The notes beneath the pieces were generated by a model. That model worked only from the letters and a program-made list of their open reading frames with translations, was not told the DNA's origin and searched no databases. 64,000 bases of DNA, taken from a virus. The DNA lies in the IMG/VR virus record IMGVR_UViG_3300031576_000001, positions 62,001 through 126,000 of that record; one strand, given 5' to 3'. Shown piece by piece: positions 18,570 through 26,347 of this stretch (the first letter of the stretch is position 1; every line of letters starts with the position of its first letter). The translations under genes and the position numbers were made by a program.

Positions 18570-19883
18570 ATGACTCGTCGTCGCACTACCTGGGCTGCTT
18601 ACCAAAAGACAGCCGACCCTTACCTCATGAACCAAGATCACGTCAACCAGCAACCCGGTGCGGGCGACTACCTCACGGGTGACCCCTCTTCGTGGAAAGA
18701 GGACGTGAACCCCGAGAACCGTTGGGAAGATGAGTACAAGGGCGACCAAGTAGCCCGTGACGAGATTGGCATGGGCGAGATGCGCTCCGAGACGTTCAAC
18801 CACCCCGAGAAAACTGCTAACATGGATCGTGACTACCTCCTCAAGAAGGCCAGCGTTTGTGAAAAGGTAGCCCGCCGTATGCTGGGCAGGACCGCCTCGG
18901 ACGCGGCTATCGAGGACCAGAGCCTAGCCCTCATGGACCTCTCCGATGCTGACCTCCTCGGCACCTATGACCGCCTTGCCAATGACCAACAGGGTCAGGG
19001 TCAAGAGGAGCAGAAGCAAGCTCAGCAGCAAATGCCCGCTCAAGGGCAACAGCAACAGGGTCAGCAAGCTCAACAGCAGCAAATGACCCAGGCTCAGCAG
19101 CAAGAAATGCAGGCTCAGCAACAGGCAGAGCAAGCCATGCAACAGGCTATGCAAGCCATGGCTCAGGGCGACCAAGTTGTCGCTGACCAAGCCATGCAGC
19201 AAGCTGTTGACGCACAGTCGAAGTGCGCCGGCATGACCGTAGCCAAGGCTGCCTCATTCGTGGCTCGCAAGTTTGCCACCCTCATGGTCAAGGCAAACCA
19301 GGGTCAGCAAATGCCCTTCCAGGGTCAGCAACAAGCTCAGCAGGGGCAACAGCAGCAAATGCCCGCCCAGGGTCAGCAGCAACAGGCGCCCGCGCAAGCC
19401 CAGCAGCAGATGCCTGCTCAGGGTCAGCAGCAGCAAATGCCGGCTCAAGACCAGCAGCAGCAGCAAGGTCAAGACCAGCAAATGCTGGAGTCGATGCTCA
19501 TGGAGGGTGACCCCGAAATGGCAGAATTTGACGTTGAGCTAGAGGCTCCCGAAATGGGTCTCGACGTGATGGACCAAGACCTTTCGATGGTCTTTGCGGG
19601 TCAAGAGGCTCAGGACGCTCAACAGGGTCAGCAAGCTCAAGAGGGTCAAAACAAAGAGGCTCGTGGCAAGACTGCCTCTCGCAAGCCCGTAGCCAAGCTA
19701 GGCGGCGCCCCCTCTTCGCAGACCATGCCGACCGACGTAGGCAACCTCTCTTCCATGTGGAAGTCGGCGCCCGACGTAAGCAAGGTCTTCTTCGGAGGCT
19801 TACCCTCCCCCTGGGCTAGCAAAGCTGAACCCTCTGCTAGCCCGCCAAGTGCAAAACGCACTCAGACACGATTTCTCACATGA
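18570..19883 (+). CDS. Gln-rich protein, candidate capsid scaffold
   Basis: ATG at 18570 is favoured over an upstream in-frame start because AGAAGAGG lies just before it. It encodes 437 residues up to the TGA. Residues about 140-215 and 247-305 are dominated by Gln in QGQQQQ and MPAQGQQ repeats. An ASVCEKVARRML segment recalls the motif in other head-operon proteins. In-frame TTA at 19800-19802 follows VFFGG, and the remaining 27 residues lie over a DNA hairpin, so the true end is probably the TTA. Position between protease and capsid is where myoviruses encode the scaffold, which is the basis of the call. Confidence 0.65.
   Translation: MTRRRTTWAAYQKTADPYLMNQDHVNQQPGAGDYLTGDPSSWKEDVNPENRWEDEYKGDQVARDEIGMGEMRSETFNHPEKTANMDRDYLLKKASVCEKVARRMLGRTASDAAIEDQSLALMDLSDADLLGTYDRLANDQQGQGQEEQKQAQQQMPAQGQQQQGQQAQQQQMTQAQQQEMQAQQQAEQAMQQAMQAMAQGDQVVADQAMQQAVDAQSKCAGMTVAKAASFVARKFATLMVKANQGQQMPFQGQQQAQQGQQQQMPAQGQQQQAPAQAQQQMPAQGQQQQMPAQDQQQQQGQDQQMLESMLMEGDPEMAEFDVELEAPEMGLDVMDQDLSMVFAGQEAQDAQQGQQAQEGQNKEARGKTASRKPVAKLGGAPSSQTMPTDVGNLSSMWKSAPDVSKVFFGGLPSPWASKAEPSASPPSAKRTQTRFLT
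19311..19470 (+). repeat. imperfect tandem repeat encoding MPAQGQQQ units
   Basis: CAG/CAA-rich units of roughly 27-36 bases recur and encode (M)PAQGQQQQ. A second, less regular Gln-rich stretch covers about 18990-19150. Such repeats are prone to slippage and probably vary in length between related phages. Confidence 0.7.
19813..19843 (+). terminator. 9-bp hairpin just after the TTA of the scaffold gene
   Basis: GGGCTAGCA at 19813-19821 pairs perfectly with TGCTAGCCC at 19835-19843 across a 13-base loop. No T-run follows. It lies in the canonical reading frame but 10 bases beyond the in-frame TTA at 19800, so under a TTA stop it becomes a 3'UTR hairpin before the capsid genes. It may be an attenuator or an RNA-processing site that sets capsid mRNA levels. 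Confidence 0.4.
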
Positions 19884-19952
19884 TGCGTTTATCCTAACGA
19901 CAACAGGTGAGATACTAGCAACACCCAGCTAGGAAAAAACTGCGTAGGGTGC

Positions 19953-19958
19953 TTAAAT
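19953..19958 (+). promoter_or_regulatory. possible late-type promoter box before the capsid pair
   Basis: TTAAAT in the AT-rich context GCTTAAATGTG stands out within a GC-rich genome and lies 41 bases before the ATG at 19999. No good -35 box is present at normal spacing, so this is only a candidate. The surrounding region 19884-19998 has no ORF of its own. Confidence 0.2.
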
Positions 19959-19998
19959 GTGAATGAGTTAGTTGCCCCCCGTGGCAAGGAGCGAATTC

Positions 19999-20625
19999 AT
20001 GTCCCTCTTTGGTCAATCGTCGGGTGACTTCAAGGAAACGTCGGGTCGAATCCAACTTTTCCACGTTGTCACTCGCAATTCCATAGGCTCACTGAGCCCG
20101 GATGCCTTTACACAGGCTAACCCTCCCGTCGTCGTAACCGTGGGCAATCTGTCCACCACCCTCTCAGCCTTGAACGGCAAGCGTGGTGTGTTGGGTAGCA
20201 CGGTGGCCTTTACACGTCCTGACATTGGTAACAACTACCTTGGTGGTCCGGTTCTGGTTGGAGGTCTCTACTCCGCTACGATCAAGCCCCTGGGTATGTT
20301 CATCAACGACTCGCTGGGCAACGCATTCGAGAACACCCCCGGGGTAGCCTCGAACCGTGGACCCTACGTGGCGGGCTCGGGTTCGTGTCTCGGTCTGAAG
20401 ATTTACGAGACGAAGCAACAGATCGGTGGCGCTGCCAACTTGGTCTATTCGGCGGGTCAGTGGGTTTACGCCTCGGTCAACGGTCTCATCACCAACCGTA
20501 TCGAGGACGCCTACGAGTACAACGTGGCGGGTCAAGCAGACCCGGACTTCGTAACCGTCATGGGTATCATCAAGCGCGTCCCAGACGCCAGCAACGACAT
20601 CATGGTCATTGACGTGAGGGCTTGA
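19999..20625 (+). CDS. probable head decoration or capsid-associated protein
   Basis: ATG at 19999 is preceded by AAGGAG at 8-base spacing, which decides the start over an upstream TTG. It encodes 208 residues, beta-rich and Gly/Asn/Val-rich, without a signal peptide or membrane span. It sits 12 bases before the capsid gene and presumably shares its mRNA. Decoration or cement proteins are often encoded next to the capsid gene, and composition fits, but no family is recognised. It contains no in-frame TTA and ends in TGA. Confidence 0.6.
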   Translation: MSLFGQSSGDFKETSGRIQLFHVVTRNSIGSLSPDAFTQANPPVVVTVGNLSTTLSALNGKRGVLGSTVAFTRPDIGNNYLGGPVLVGGLYSATIKPLGMFINDSLGNAFENTPGVASNRGPYVAGSGSCLGLKIYETKQQIGGAANLVYSAGQWVYASVNGLITNRIEDAYEYNVAGQADPDFVTVMGIIKRVPDASNDIMVIDVRA

Positions 20626-20637
20626 AAGGAAACTACC

Positions 20638-21534
20638 ATGATACAGCAACAGACCCAAGTATCCAACGCTTACAAGCAAAAGGTCATCGGAGAGCTGATC
20701 AAGACCGCCGCCGGTCGCTCCAAGATCGCAGCCTCCATGATCCAGCCCCTCCGGCTGCGTAGGGACTACACCTCGGTCAACCGCAAGACGTACCTCGTCG
20801 AGCAGCTACCGGACGGCGCTCTGCCGATCTACGACAAAGACCCGGACGTTACCGCCTACGTGGTAGGCGAAGAGGGTGAAAGCATCCTGGCAATCCAGAA
20901 GCCCCGCAGGGTCATCTTCCCCCTGTTCGAGCTAGCCAGCAACCCCGAGATCCCCCTCACCCAGATCAAGGAGCGGCGTTTCGATCTAATCGAGCGCGCC
21001 CAAGACCTCGGTAAGGCTCAGATCCAAGCAGCAGAAGACGAGCGTGGCTTTGCCATTCTCGACAGCATAGCGGTCAACGGGTTTGACACACTGCCCGGCC
21101 AGACCAACCCCGACGTGAACGTGGTTGCCCCTCTGAGCCCCTCGGTGCTGGCAGACGCCTTCGCAGAGATCGAGCGTCACGACCTGCGTGTCGCCCGTAT
21201 CTTCATGAACGCCACGGATTACGCGGATATCCGTAAGTTCGGTCGCGACATTCTCGACATCGAGTCGCAAGCCAACCTGCTCAAGACCGGTCTGCAAGCC
21301 ACCCTCTGGGGAGCCCAGATCATCACCAGCCGCTTGGTCCCGGTGGGCTTTACCTACCTTTGCTGCGAACCGGAATTCTTCGGGCGCATCCCCGTGAGGA
21401 CCGAGCTCTCGGTTATCAGCGCCGACGATCCGAAGGCTCGCACGATAGGCTTCTCTATCTTCGAGAACCTGGGGATTGGGGCATTCAATCCGCGGGGCGA
21501 GTGCCGCATGGTCATCACCCGCGCGTTAGGGTGA
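20638..21534 (+). CDS. major capsid protein, HK97-like
   Basis: 298 residues, a typical length for an HK97-fold shell protein. The N-terminal helix, E-loop region (YLVEQLPDGALPIYDKD), spine-helix segment around EIERHDLRVARIFMN and the P/A-domain stretch LWGAQIITSRLVPVGFTY match the pattern of capsid proteins in large myoviruses. SD GAAAGGAAAC precedes the ATG. In-frame TTA at 21526-21528 lies two codons before TGA (TTA GGG TGA). The gene closes its transcription unit: two hairpins follow directly. Confidence 0.85.
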   Translation: MIQQQTQVSNAYKQKVIGELIKTAAGRSKIAASMIQPLRLRRDYTSVNRKTYLVEQLPDGALPIYDKDPDVTAYVVGEEGESILAIQKPRRVIFPLFELASNPEIPLTQIKERRFDLIERAQDLGKAQIQAAEDERGFAILDSIAVNGFDTLPGQTNPDVNVVAPLSPSVLADAFAEIERHDLRVARIFMNATDYADIRKFGRDILDIESQANLLKTGLQATLWGAQIITSRLVPVGFTYLCCEPEFFGRIPVRTELSVISADDPKARTIGFSIFENLGIGAFNPRGECRMVITRALG

Positions 21535-21540
21535 CCATAG

Positions 21541-21556
21541 CAGCCTGAAAAGGCTG
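21541..21556 (+). terminator. hairpin with GAAA tetraloop behind the capsid gene
   Basis: CAGCCT-GAAA-AGGCTG forms a perfect 6-bp stem with a stable GNRA loop, seven bases after the TGA. It lies immediately before a longer terminator-like hairpin and may protect the abundant capsid mRNA from 3' decay. Confidence 0.6.
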
Positions 21557-21565
21557 TGAAACAAA

Positions 21566-21603
21566 ACGAGGGGGGTGCTTCCGCAAGGGGGTGCCCCCCT
21601 CGT
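21566..21603 (+). terminator. rho-independent terminator of the capsid unit
   Basis: ACGAGGGGGG at 21566-21575 pairs perfectly with CCCCCCTCGT at 21594-21603 across an 18-base loop, followed by CTATTTGT. A 10-bp GC-rich stem with a T-containing tail right behind the capsid gene is the clearest terminator in the window. Confidence 0.8.
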
Positions 21604-21669
21604 CTATTTGTCCAGCCTGATGGTTTTGTAACGTGTAGTAGTCTAGCCCTGACAAGGTTACGAAACCTG

Positions 21670-21698
21670 TTGACAGAGCATCTTGGGCAGTTTACTAC
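21670..21698 (+). promoter_or_regulatory. possible sigma70-type promoter for the LAGLIDADG-methyltransferase gene
   Basis: TTGACA at 21670-21675 is a perfect -35 box; 17 bases downstream is TACTAC at 21693-21698, a weak -10. It lies between the capsid terminator and the ATG at 21709, so the gene may have its own transcript. Confidence 0.4.
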
Positions 21699-21708
21699 AC
21701 ACTCCAAG

Positions 21709-24387
21709 ATGAACACCGAGCACAGTTACGGGCTAACGCGCGAGCGTTTGGTAGACCTTTACGTTACCCAAGGTCTAACGGACGTTGAGATTGGGGAGTC
21801 CCTGGGGGTAAGGTACTCTGCGATCTCCCGGTTGAGGGAGAGGTGGGGGATACGCAACCTGTTGGCGTCGGAGAGGTTGGGGTTGCCTGAGACCCTCACG
21901 GAGAACCAGCAACAGCTTTTGCTGGGCACCATGCTAGGTGATGGTAGGTTGACGGGTTCTGGGTCGGAAACAGCCCTACTTACCGAGTACCATTGCCTCA
22001 AGCAGTCAGACTACCTCATGTGGAAGGTTGCCCAGTGGGGGAGCTTCATCAACAGGGTTTCTGACCGTACCAACGGGGAGTACCGTGGAAAAGTGTACTG
22101 CACTCATGCTAGCAGGGTTTTTCGCCCCTACTGGGAGATGTTTTACCCAGAGGGTAAGGGGCACAAGACCCTGAAACTGCTGGACCCTAAGAGGGTTGGA
22201 CCGTTGGCGTTGGCGGTGTGGTACCTGGATGACGGTAGCAAGAGCAACACGGGTACATTTCGTTTTTCCCTGGGTCCGCCCGACCCGGAGAGTTTCGAGG
22301 TTGCCTTGGGTATTTTCCGCAACCTTGGGATGCACCCCGCACGGTACGGGGAGGCTGGGGACAGCACAATCATTGTGCAGACTCGTAAGGACATCACTCT
22401 CTTTGCAGAGCTAGTGTCCCCACACATTCCAGATTGTATGAGCTACAAGATGGAGTTGAAAGCCAAGCGTGGCGGACCCCCCCCTAGAGACTTGTTGACC
22501 CCGCAAGCCTTGCAGCCTTTGATTGATCGAGACTTGTCAGCCATGGAAATGGCTGAGATTTTCTCAGTTTCTAGGAATAGCGTGGGGCGAGCCTTGGACC
22601 GGATGGGGGTGCCACACCAGCCTACCGGGCGACCCGCGGGTAAGCGTGGTTTTGACTTGGGGGTATCCGAGGCACGCATTCTCAAGATGGACCCTCTCGC
22701 CCCAGACTATCGTGAGAGAGTGTTGGGTGTGCTTTCGATGACGGAGTTCCCTGGTAAAGAGCCCACTACGCTTGAGGCTCGCAAGGACATTGCCTCCTTG
22801 AAAACTTCCCCTGTGCGTGTTCAAGACGGTAAAATTGTGGGAGCGTCCAAGCTGGGTCAGCGGGCGTGCTTGCACTTCTTCGGTTACCGTTTGGATGGCA
22901 CGTACCGTGATAACCTGTCGGCGCGTAGGGGGTGGTACGATACCGAGACTCTTGTGAGGGCGGTGAACTTTCAGATAACCCACCACGACCCCGTGACCCC
23001 TAAGAGGGTCTGGCGGGCGGTGCAAGCCATTCTTCGAGCGCCTTGCAACTTCCGCCCCACAATTGCTAAAGCTCTGGTGGACGCTTTCTGCCCTCCCGGT
23101 GGGGTGGTGTTGGACCCTTGTGCTGGTTACGGGGGTCGAGCCCTGGGCACTCTGGTCACGGGGCGCACCTACGTAGGCGTGGACCCGCACCCCAAAGCAA
23201 AAGAAGCCTACCACGGCTTGTTTGCCTTGTTGGGTGGTAATGCCACGTTTCACCACGCGCCTTATGAGGAGGTAGCCCTGGGGGACTTGCAGGCTGACTT
23301 GGCGTTGACCTCACCCCCATACTTCTCGGTTGAACGGTACTCTGACGCCACTACTCAAAGCTGGGTACGGTACAAGACGTGGATGCTGTGGGTCAACGGT
23401 TTTCTGCGTCCCTTGCTGACCAAAACGTACCAGCACTTGAAGCCGGGCGCTCTTTTCTTGTTGAACGTCAAGGACATTCGCAAGGGTAAGGACACCTACC
23501 CCTTGGTTAGCGAGTCCCGGCGTCTTGCCGAAGAGGCTGGGTTTGTATCTGAGCCAGACCTGTCTTTGCCTCTTGGTAGGCTCGGTCCAAAGGAGAAGAG
23601 TAGTGAGCCTATTCTTGTGCTCAGGAAGCCTGGACCTGGCACCCCTCGACCTGTTGAACGCTCACAGCCTGTGGTCGCTACCCAGATGGCGCCAACGGTT
23701 GCAGAGCCTCCACGCCCGCGCAGGTACGTACACCCTGAGAATGCTGCAAGTAGGGAGGTCGTTTGCAAGGGGTGTGGGGTTACATTCACCGCGCACCGCA
23801 GTGACCGAGAGTTTCACAGCGAAGCCTGTTACGTCAAGTACCGCAGGCGTCAGGCTAGAGAGGAGGTGCCCAACAAGACCTATCGTACCTTCACCTGTGA
23901 GAAGTGTGGGGTCTCTTGGGACACGGAAGCCCTGGGACGCTTTACCCTCTGCGAGGGGTGCAGAGCCACACACACCAGAGAGAGTACAGAGGGTAAGCGT
24001 GAAAAGACGTGCCACTACCGCCACTGCCAGAAGACCTACACGGATACCTCTCGGTTGAACGGCACCAAGTTTTGCTGCGCGGAGCACCAGCGCCGTGAGA
24101 AGCTGTTCAAGTCGGGTCAAGTAACCTCGGAAGACCAGTTCAGAGACCCCAGCAAACCTACGTACCGCACCTGTAAACTGTGTAAGACCCAAGGCACCGA
24201 AGAGGAGATCCTTGGCGGTGTGTGCCTCCTCTGCCGTGCCAAGCTGCGCGAGAAGACGTGCAAGAAATGCAACGCGACCTACACAGACGCCTCTGAGCGA
24301 AACACGAGGCGGTACTGCTTTGCTTGTCGCCCCGACGACACCCTACCCGTGACCCCGCCTCTGGGTATACTGCACGACCTGGACTAG
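21709..24387 (+). CDS. HTH-LAGLIDADG endonuclease-DNA methyltransferase-zinc ribbon fusion
   Basis: ATG at 21709 is preferred over a GTG at 21556, which lies inside the terminator region; it gives 892 residues. Domains in order: a helix-turn-helix (about 6-50); a LAGLIDADG endonuclease with LLLGTMLGDG near 70 and LAVWYLDDGS near 170; a second HTH near 277-300; an amino-methyltransferase with AdoMet motif DPCAGYGG near 470 and catalytic SPPY near 535; then from about 685 a series of Cys-rich zinc ribbons (CKGCG, CEKCG, CKLCK, CKKCN, CFAC). The SPPY motif indicates N4-cytosine or N6-adenine methylation. It may cut target genomes and methylate its own site. None of its 892 codons is TTA. Confidence 0.88.
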   Translation: MNTEHSYGLTRERLVDLYVTQGLTDVEIGESLGVRYSAISRLRERWGIRNLLASERLGLPETLTENQQQLLLGTMLGDGRLTGSGSETALLTEYHCLKQSDYLMWKVAQWGSFINRVSDRTNGEYRGKVYCTHASRVFRPYWEMFYPEGKGHKTLKLLDPKRVGPLALAVWYLDDGSKSNTGTFRFSLGPPDPESFEVALGIFRNLGMHPARYGEAGDSTIIVQTRKDITLFAELVSPHIPDCMSYKMELKAKRGGPPPRDLLTPQALQPLIDRDLSAMEMAEIFSVSRNSVGRALDRMGVPHQPTGRPAGKRGFDLGVSEARILKMDPLAPDYRERVLGVLSMTEFPGKEPTTLEARKDIASLKTSPVRVQDGKIVGASKLGQRACLHFFGYRLDGTYRDNLSARRGWYDTETLVRAVNFQITHHDPVTPKRVWRAVQAILRAPCNFRPTIAKALVDAFCPPGGVVLDPCAGYGGRALGTLVTGRTYVGVDPHPKAKEAYHGLFALLGGNATFHHAPYEEVALGDLQADLALTSPPYFSVERYSDATTQSWVRYKTWMLWVNGFLRPLLTKTYQHLKPGALFLLNVKDIRKGKDTYPLVSESRRLAEEAGFVSEPDLSLPLGRLGPKEKSSEPILVLRKPGPGTPRPVERSQPVVATQMAPTVAEPPRPRRYVHPENAASREVVCKGCGVTFTAHRSDREFHSEACYVKYRRRQAREEVPNKTYRTFTCEKCGVSWDTEALGRFTLCEGCRATHTRESTEGKREKTCHYRHCQKTYTDTSRLNGTKFCCAEHQRREKLFKSGQVTSEDQFRDPSKPTYRTCKLCKTQGTEEEILGGVCLLCRAKLREKTCKKCNATYTDASERNTRRYCFACRPDDTLPVTPPLGILHDLD

Positions 24388-24411
24388 TTTGTGCTACAGT
24401 CACCTTGTACC

Positions 24412-24864
24412 ATGGTTGACGACCGCACTTACCCTAACGTACTTCAAGCCCTGTTGTCTGACATCCTGGCGATCCTACCCGGTGTGGCGGTTCACGTTAC
24501 GGACCACGGTAAGACATGGTGGGCCGAAGCCTCACACGGTAAGCACACGGTAGCCATAGAGGTCTTCCCCCACGGAACACCCACCTACGGTTACAGTGTA
24601 GTCAACAGTGAGACTGTGGCGGGCGTTGGGCACTCCTACGGGTCAGATACCACCCTCTCCGTGGTTTGCGATATAGGAGACCTCTTGGAAGTTCGGGGTG
24701 ACCTCCTCACCCTACTCAACCGTGTACCGGAGGCTCAGCGTGCTTACGAGCGATACGGGGAGTTTGTGGGCTGGAAAAACTACGCGGGGCTACGTATGCC
24801 CTCTTGGGATGAGGTTCCAAGCAAGATCAAGCTGGCGTGGTGCTACTCTCTTGGGTGGGACTGA
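24412..24864 (+). CDS. hypothetical protein, 150 aa
   Basis: Soluble alpha/beta protein with many Trp and Tyr (KTWWAEASHGKHTVAIEVF). No signal peptide, membrane segment or known motif is seen. ATG at 24412 is chosen over an in-frame GTG at 24391; TGCTACAGT, resembling an extended -10 box, ends 11 bases before the ATG, so a short leader is possible. It stands alone behind the endonuclease-methyltransferase gene and may be a small accessory gene rather than part of the virion set. Confidence 0.55.
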   Translation: MVDDRTYPNVLQALLSDILAILPGVAVHVTDHGKTWWAEASHGKHTVAIEVFPHGTPTYGYSVVNSETVAGVGHSYGSDTTLSVVCDIGDLLEVRGDLLTLLNRVPEAQRAYERYGEFVGWKNYAGLRMPSWDEVPSKIKLAWCYSLGWD

Positions 24865-24926
24865 CGGGCTTGTACTAAGAGGCGCACTGGCTTACGGACC
24901 ACGGGTGCGCTAGACTGACGCCAACC

Positions 24927-25181
24927 GTGAACATGAAGATACACCCCCAGACCCTCCAAGAGCTAATCCACCGGTTCTTCAGTTTTCTGTCGGAAGACCC
25001 AAGCGTGAAGAGTGCTCTTCTGCACACCACCCCGCCTCTAAGGGCACAAGCGGTCTTTACCTCCCTGGTCAGTGTGGCAATTGCCGTGGGCAAGCGTACA
25101 GGGCTAACCAAGGAAATGATGATCGAGGCAGTGAGCATCGGTTACGACCGTACCGAGACCACGAACCCCACGTTGAACTGA
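24927..25181 (+). CDS. hypothetical protein, 84 aa
   Basis: Small helical protein starting at GTG (ATG alternative at 24933). A central LRAQAVFTSLVSVAIAVGKR stretch is moderately hydrophobic but too polar for a confident membrane span. No Shine-Dalgarno is evident, and TAGACT about 10 bases upstream could be a -10 box. Function is unknown. Confidence 0.5.
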   Translation: MNMKIHPQTLQELIHRFFSFLSEDPSVKSALLHTTPPLRAQAVFTSLVSVAIAVGKRTGLTKEMMIEAVSIGYDRTETTNPTLN

Positions 25182-25332
25182 CCCCTTAGAGGGTTAGTAG
25201 TAGCCCCAAACTAAGGTACCACCTCCTTAGAGGCTGCCGTACCCGCGAGTTACGCCCTAGCCTTCTATCCAATGGGACTCTCTTGGTGCATCCTTTTCTC
25301 CCCGAAGCTAAGGCTGTTCGAGGAGATAACAG
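25182..25332 (+). other. gap with small hairpin and direct repeat
   Basis: No ORF is supported. CCTTAGAGG occurs twice (near 25185 and 25225), and CTAAGG/CCTTAG (25211-25216 and 25225-25230) can form a 6-bp hairpin. GAGGAG near 25319 is the Shine-Dalgarno of the next gene. A GTTCGAG string resembles a tRNA T-loop but no cloverleaf can be built. Confidence 0.4.
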
Positions 25333-26286
25333 ATGCAAACCATCACGTTCAAGTCGGGTGCTTTCCAAAACTTCGTTGCTGCTCAGAAGTTCCAACTGAA
25401 GTTCGCAGGGTCGGATGTTACCCTGGTACCGGGTGAGCCTTTGCGGTTTGATGGTATGAACGCAGAGATCAACGGGGCGATGGCGCCGTGCCCGACGTTG
25501 AAGGGTGCTCTCAAGTCGGGGTGGATTGTGCCGGAGGGCTCGGAGCAAGAGGTTGTGCGCCCTGTGTCGGGCAACATAGCGTTTCGCCCTACCCAGCAAA
25601 CGGGGAACAGTACGACGCCCCCTCTCAGGCGTCCAGCGGTTACCACGGAGGCTGATGAGCGTGAGGTACTCCGTGTGTCCCCTCGGTCGGCGGCGGTAGC
25701 TCAGAACAACCGAGACAAGCGAGCACAGACCTTTCAGAAGGGGCGCCTAGTCACGGACGAGAACGGTATGGAGGGCGTAGAGGTACGCTCTTTGCTCACG
25801 CCAGCCAAGCAACGCACGGAGCTAACGGCGACCAACGCGGGCTCGCGAATCATGCAGGCAGCAGCCCCCGTGACCGAGGCAGGTAGAGGCGTTTCCGAAG
25901 ATGAAATGCTAGCCCGGATGAGCCCCGAGGCTGCCTCTGTGTACCGTGAGAAGGTGGACGCGGCTCGCCAGCGGGTTGCCGTGAGAGAGGGTATCGAGCT
26001 AGAGGGGGTCCGTTTTTCCACGTCACCCAAGCCCCTCAATCAGAACCCCCTGGCGACCTCGGACCCGAAGATTCTGGCGGCGCGTGCCGCGTGTCCGCAG
26101 TTTCCCACGGACTACCCCCTCCTGGCCTCGGTACGTAAGAGGGTAGCCAGGCTGGTTTCTGACTTTGAGGATGACCACGCGGTTCTACGTGCGGCGCACG
26201 CCATCGAGGATGACGCTGGCAAAGAGGCGTTGGTCAAGGAGTTCCCTGACGTGTTCCCCTCGACTGGCTTCTTAGTGCGAGGCTAG
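25333..26286 (+). CDS. hypothetical virion-type protein, 317 aa
   Basis: Strong SD (GAGGAG) precedes the ATG. Residues 1-75 look like a compact beta domain (FKSGAFQNFVAAQKFQLKFAG...). The middle is charged and low in complexity, and the C-terminal 70 residues form an alpha-helical region (YPLLASVRKRVARLV). In-frame TTA at 26272-26274 is four codons before the TAG. A terminator-like hairpin follows at 26309. Position in the rightward structural block suggests a head or tail protein; no family is recognised. Confidence 0.65.
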   Translation: MQTITFKSGAFQNFVAAQKFQLKFAGSDVTLVPGEPLRFDGMNAEINGAMAPCPTLKGALKSGWIVPEGSEQEVVRPVSGNIAFRPTQQTGNSTTPPLRRPAVTTEADEREVLRVSPRSAAVAQNNRDKRAQTFQKGRLVTDENGMEGVEVRSLLTPAKQRTELTATNAGSRIMQAAAPVTEAGRGVSEDEMLARMSPEAASVYREKVDAARQRVAVREGIELEGVRFSTSPKPLNQNPLATSDPKILAARAACPQFPTDYPLLASVRKRVARLVSDFEDDHAVLRAAHAIEDDAGKEALVKEFPDVFPSTGFLVRG

Positions 26287-26308
26287 AGCCCTCTCGGGTG
26301 GTTTTCTA

Positions 26309-26325
26309 GCTTAGCCTCCCTAAGC
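26309..26325 (+). terminator. weak terminator-like hairpin
   Basis: GCTTAG-CCTCC-CTAAGC forms a 6-bp stem with a 5-base loop, followed by ATTATT. It lies between the 25333 gene and the next start. The stem is short, so termination is probably partial. Confidence 0.4.
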
Positions 26326-26347
26326 ATTATTCCCCGGGGTGCCTTGT

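Noticed and set aside
18990-19480. CRISPR-like or non-coding tandem repeat
   Set aside because: The repeat is in frame, irregular and encodes a Gln-rich protein; there are no unique spacers.
21556-21708. GTG start at 21556 for the endonuclease-methyltransferase
   Set aside because: It lies within the hairpin region behind the capsid gene, and the extra 51 residues have no recognisable domain.
25230-25332. tRNA gene, because of a GTTCGAG T-loop-like string
   Set aside because: No acceptor stem, D-arm or anticodon arm can be folded around it.
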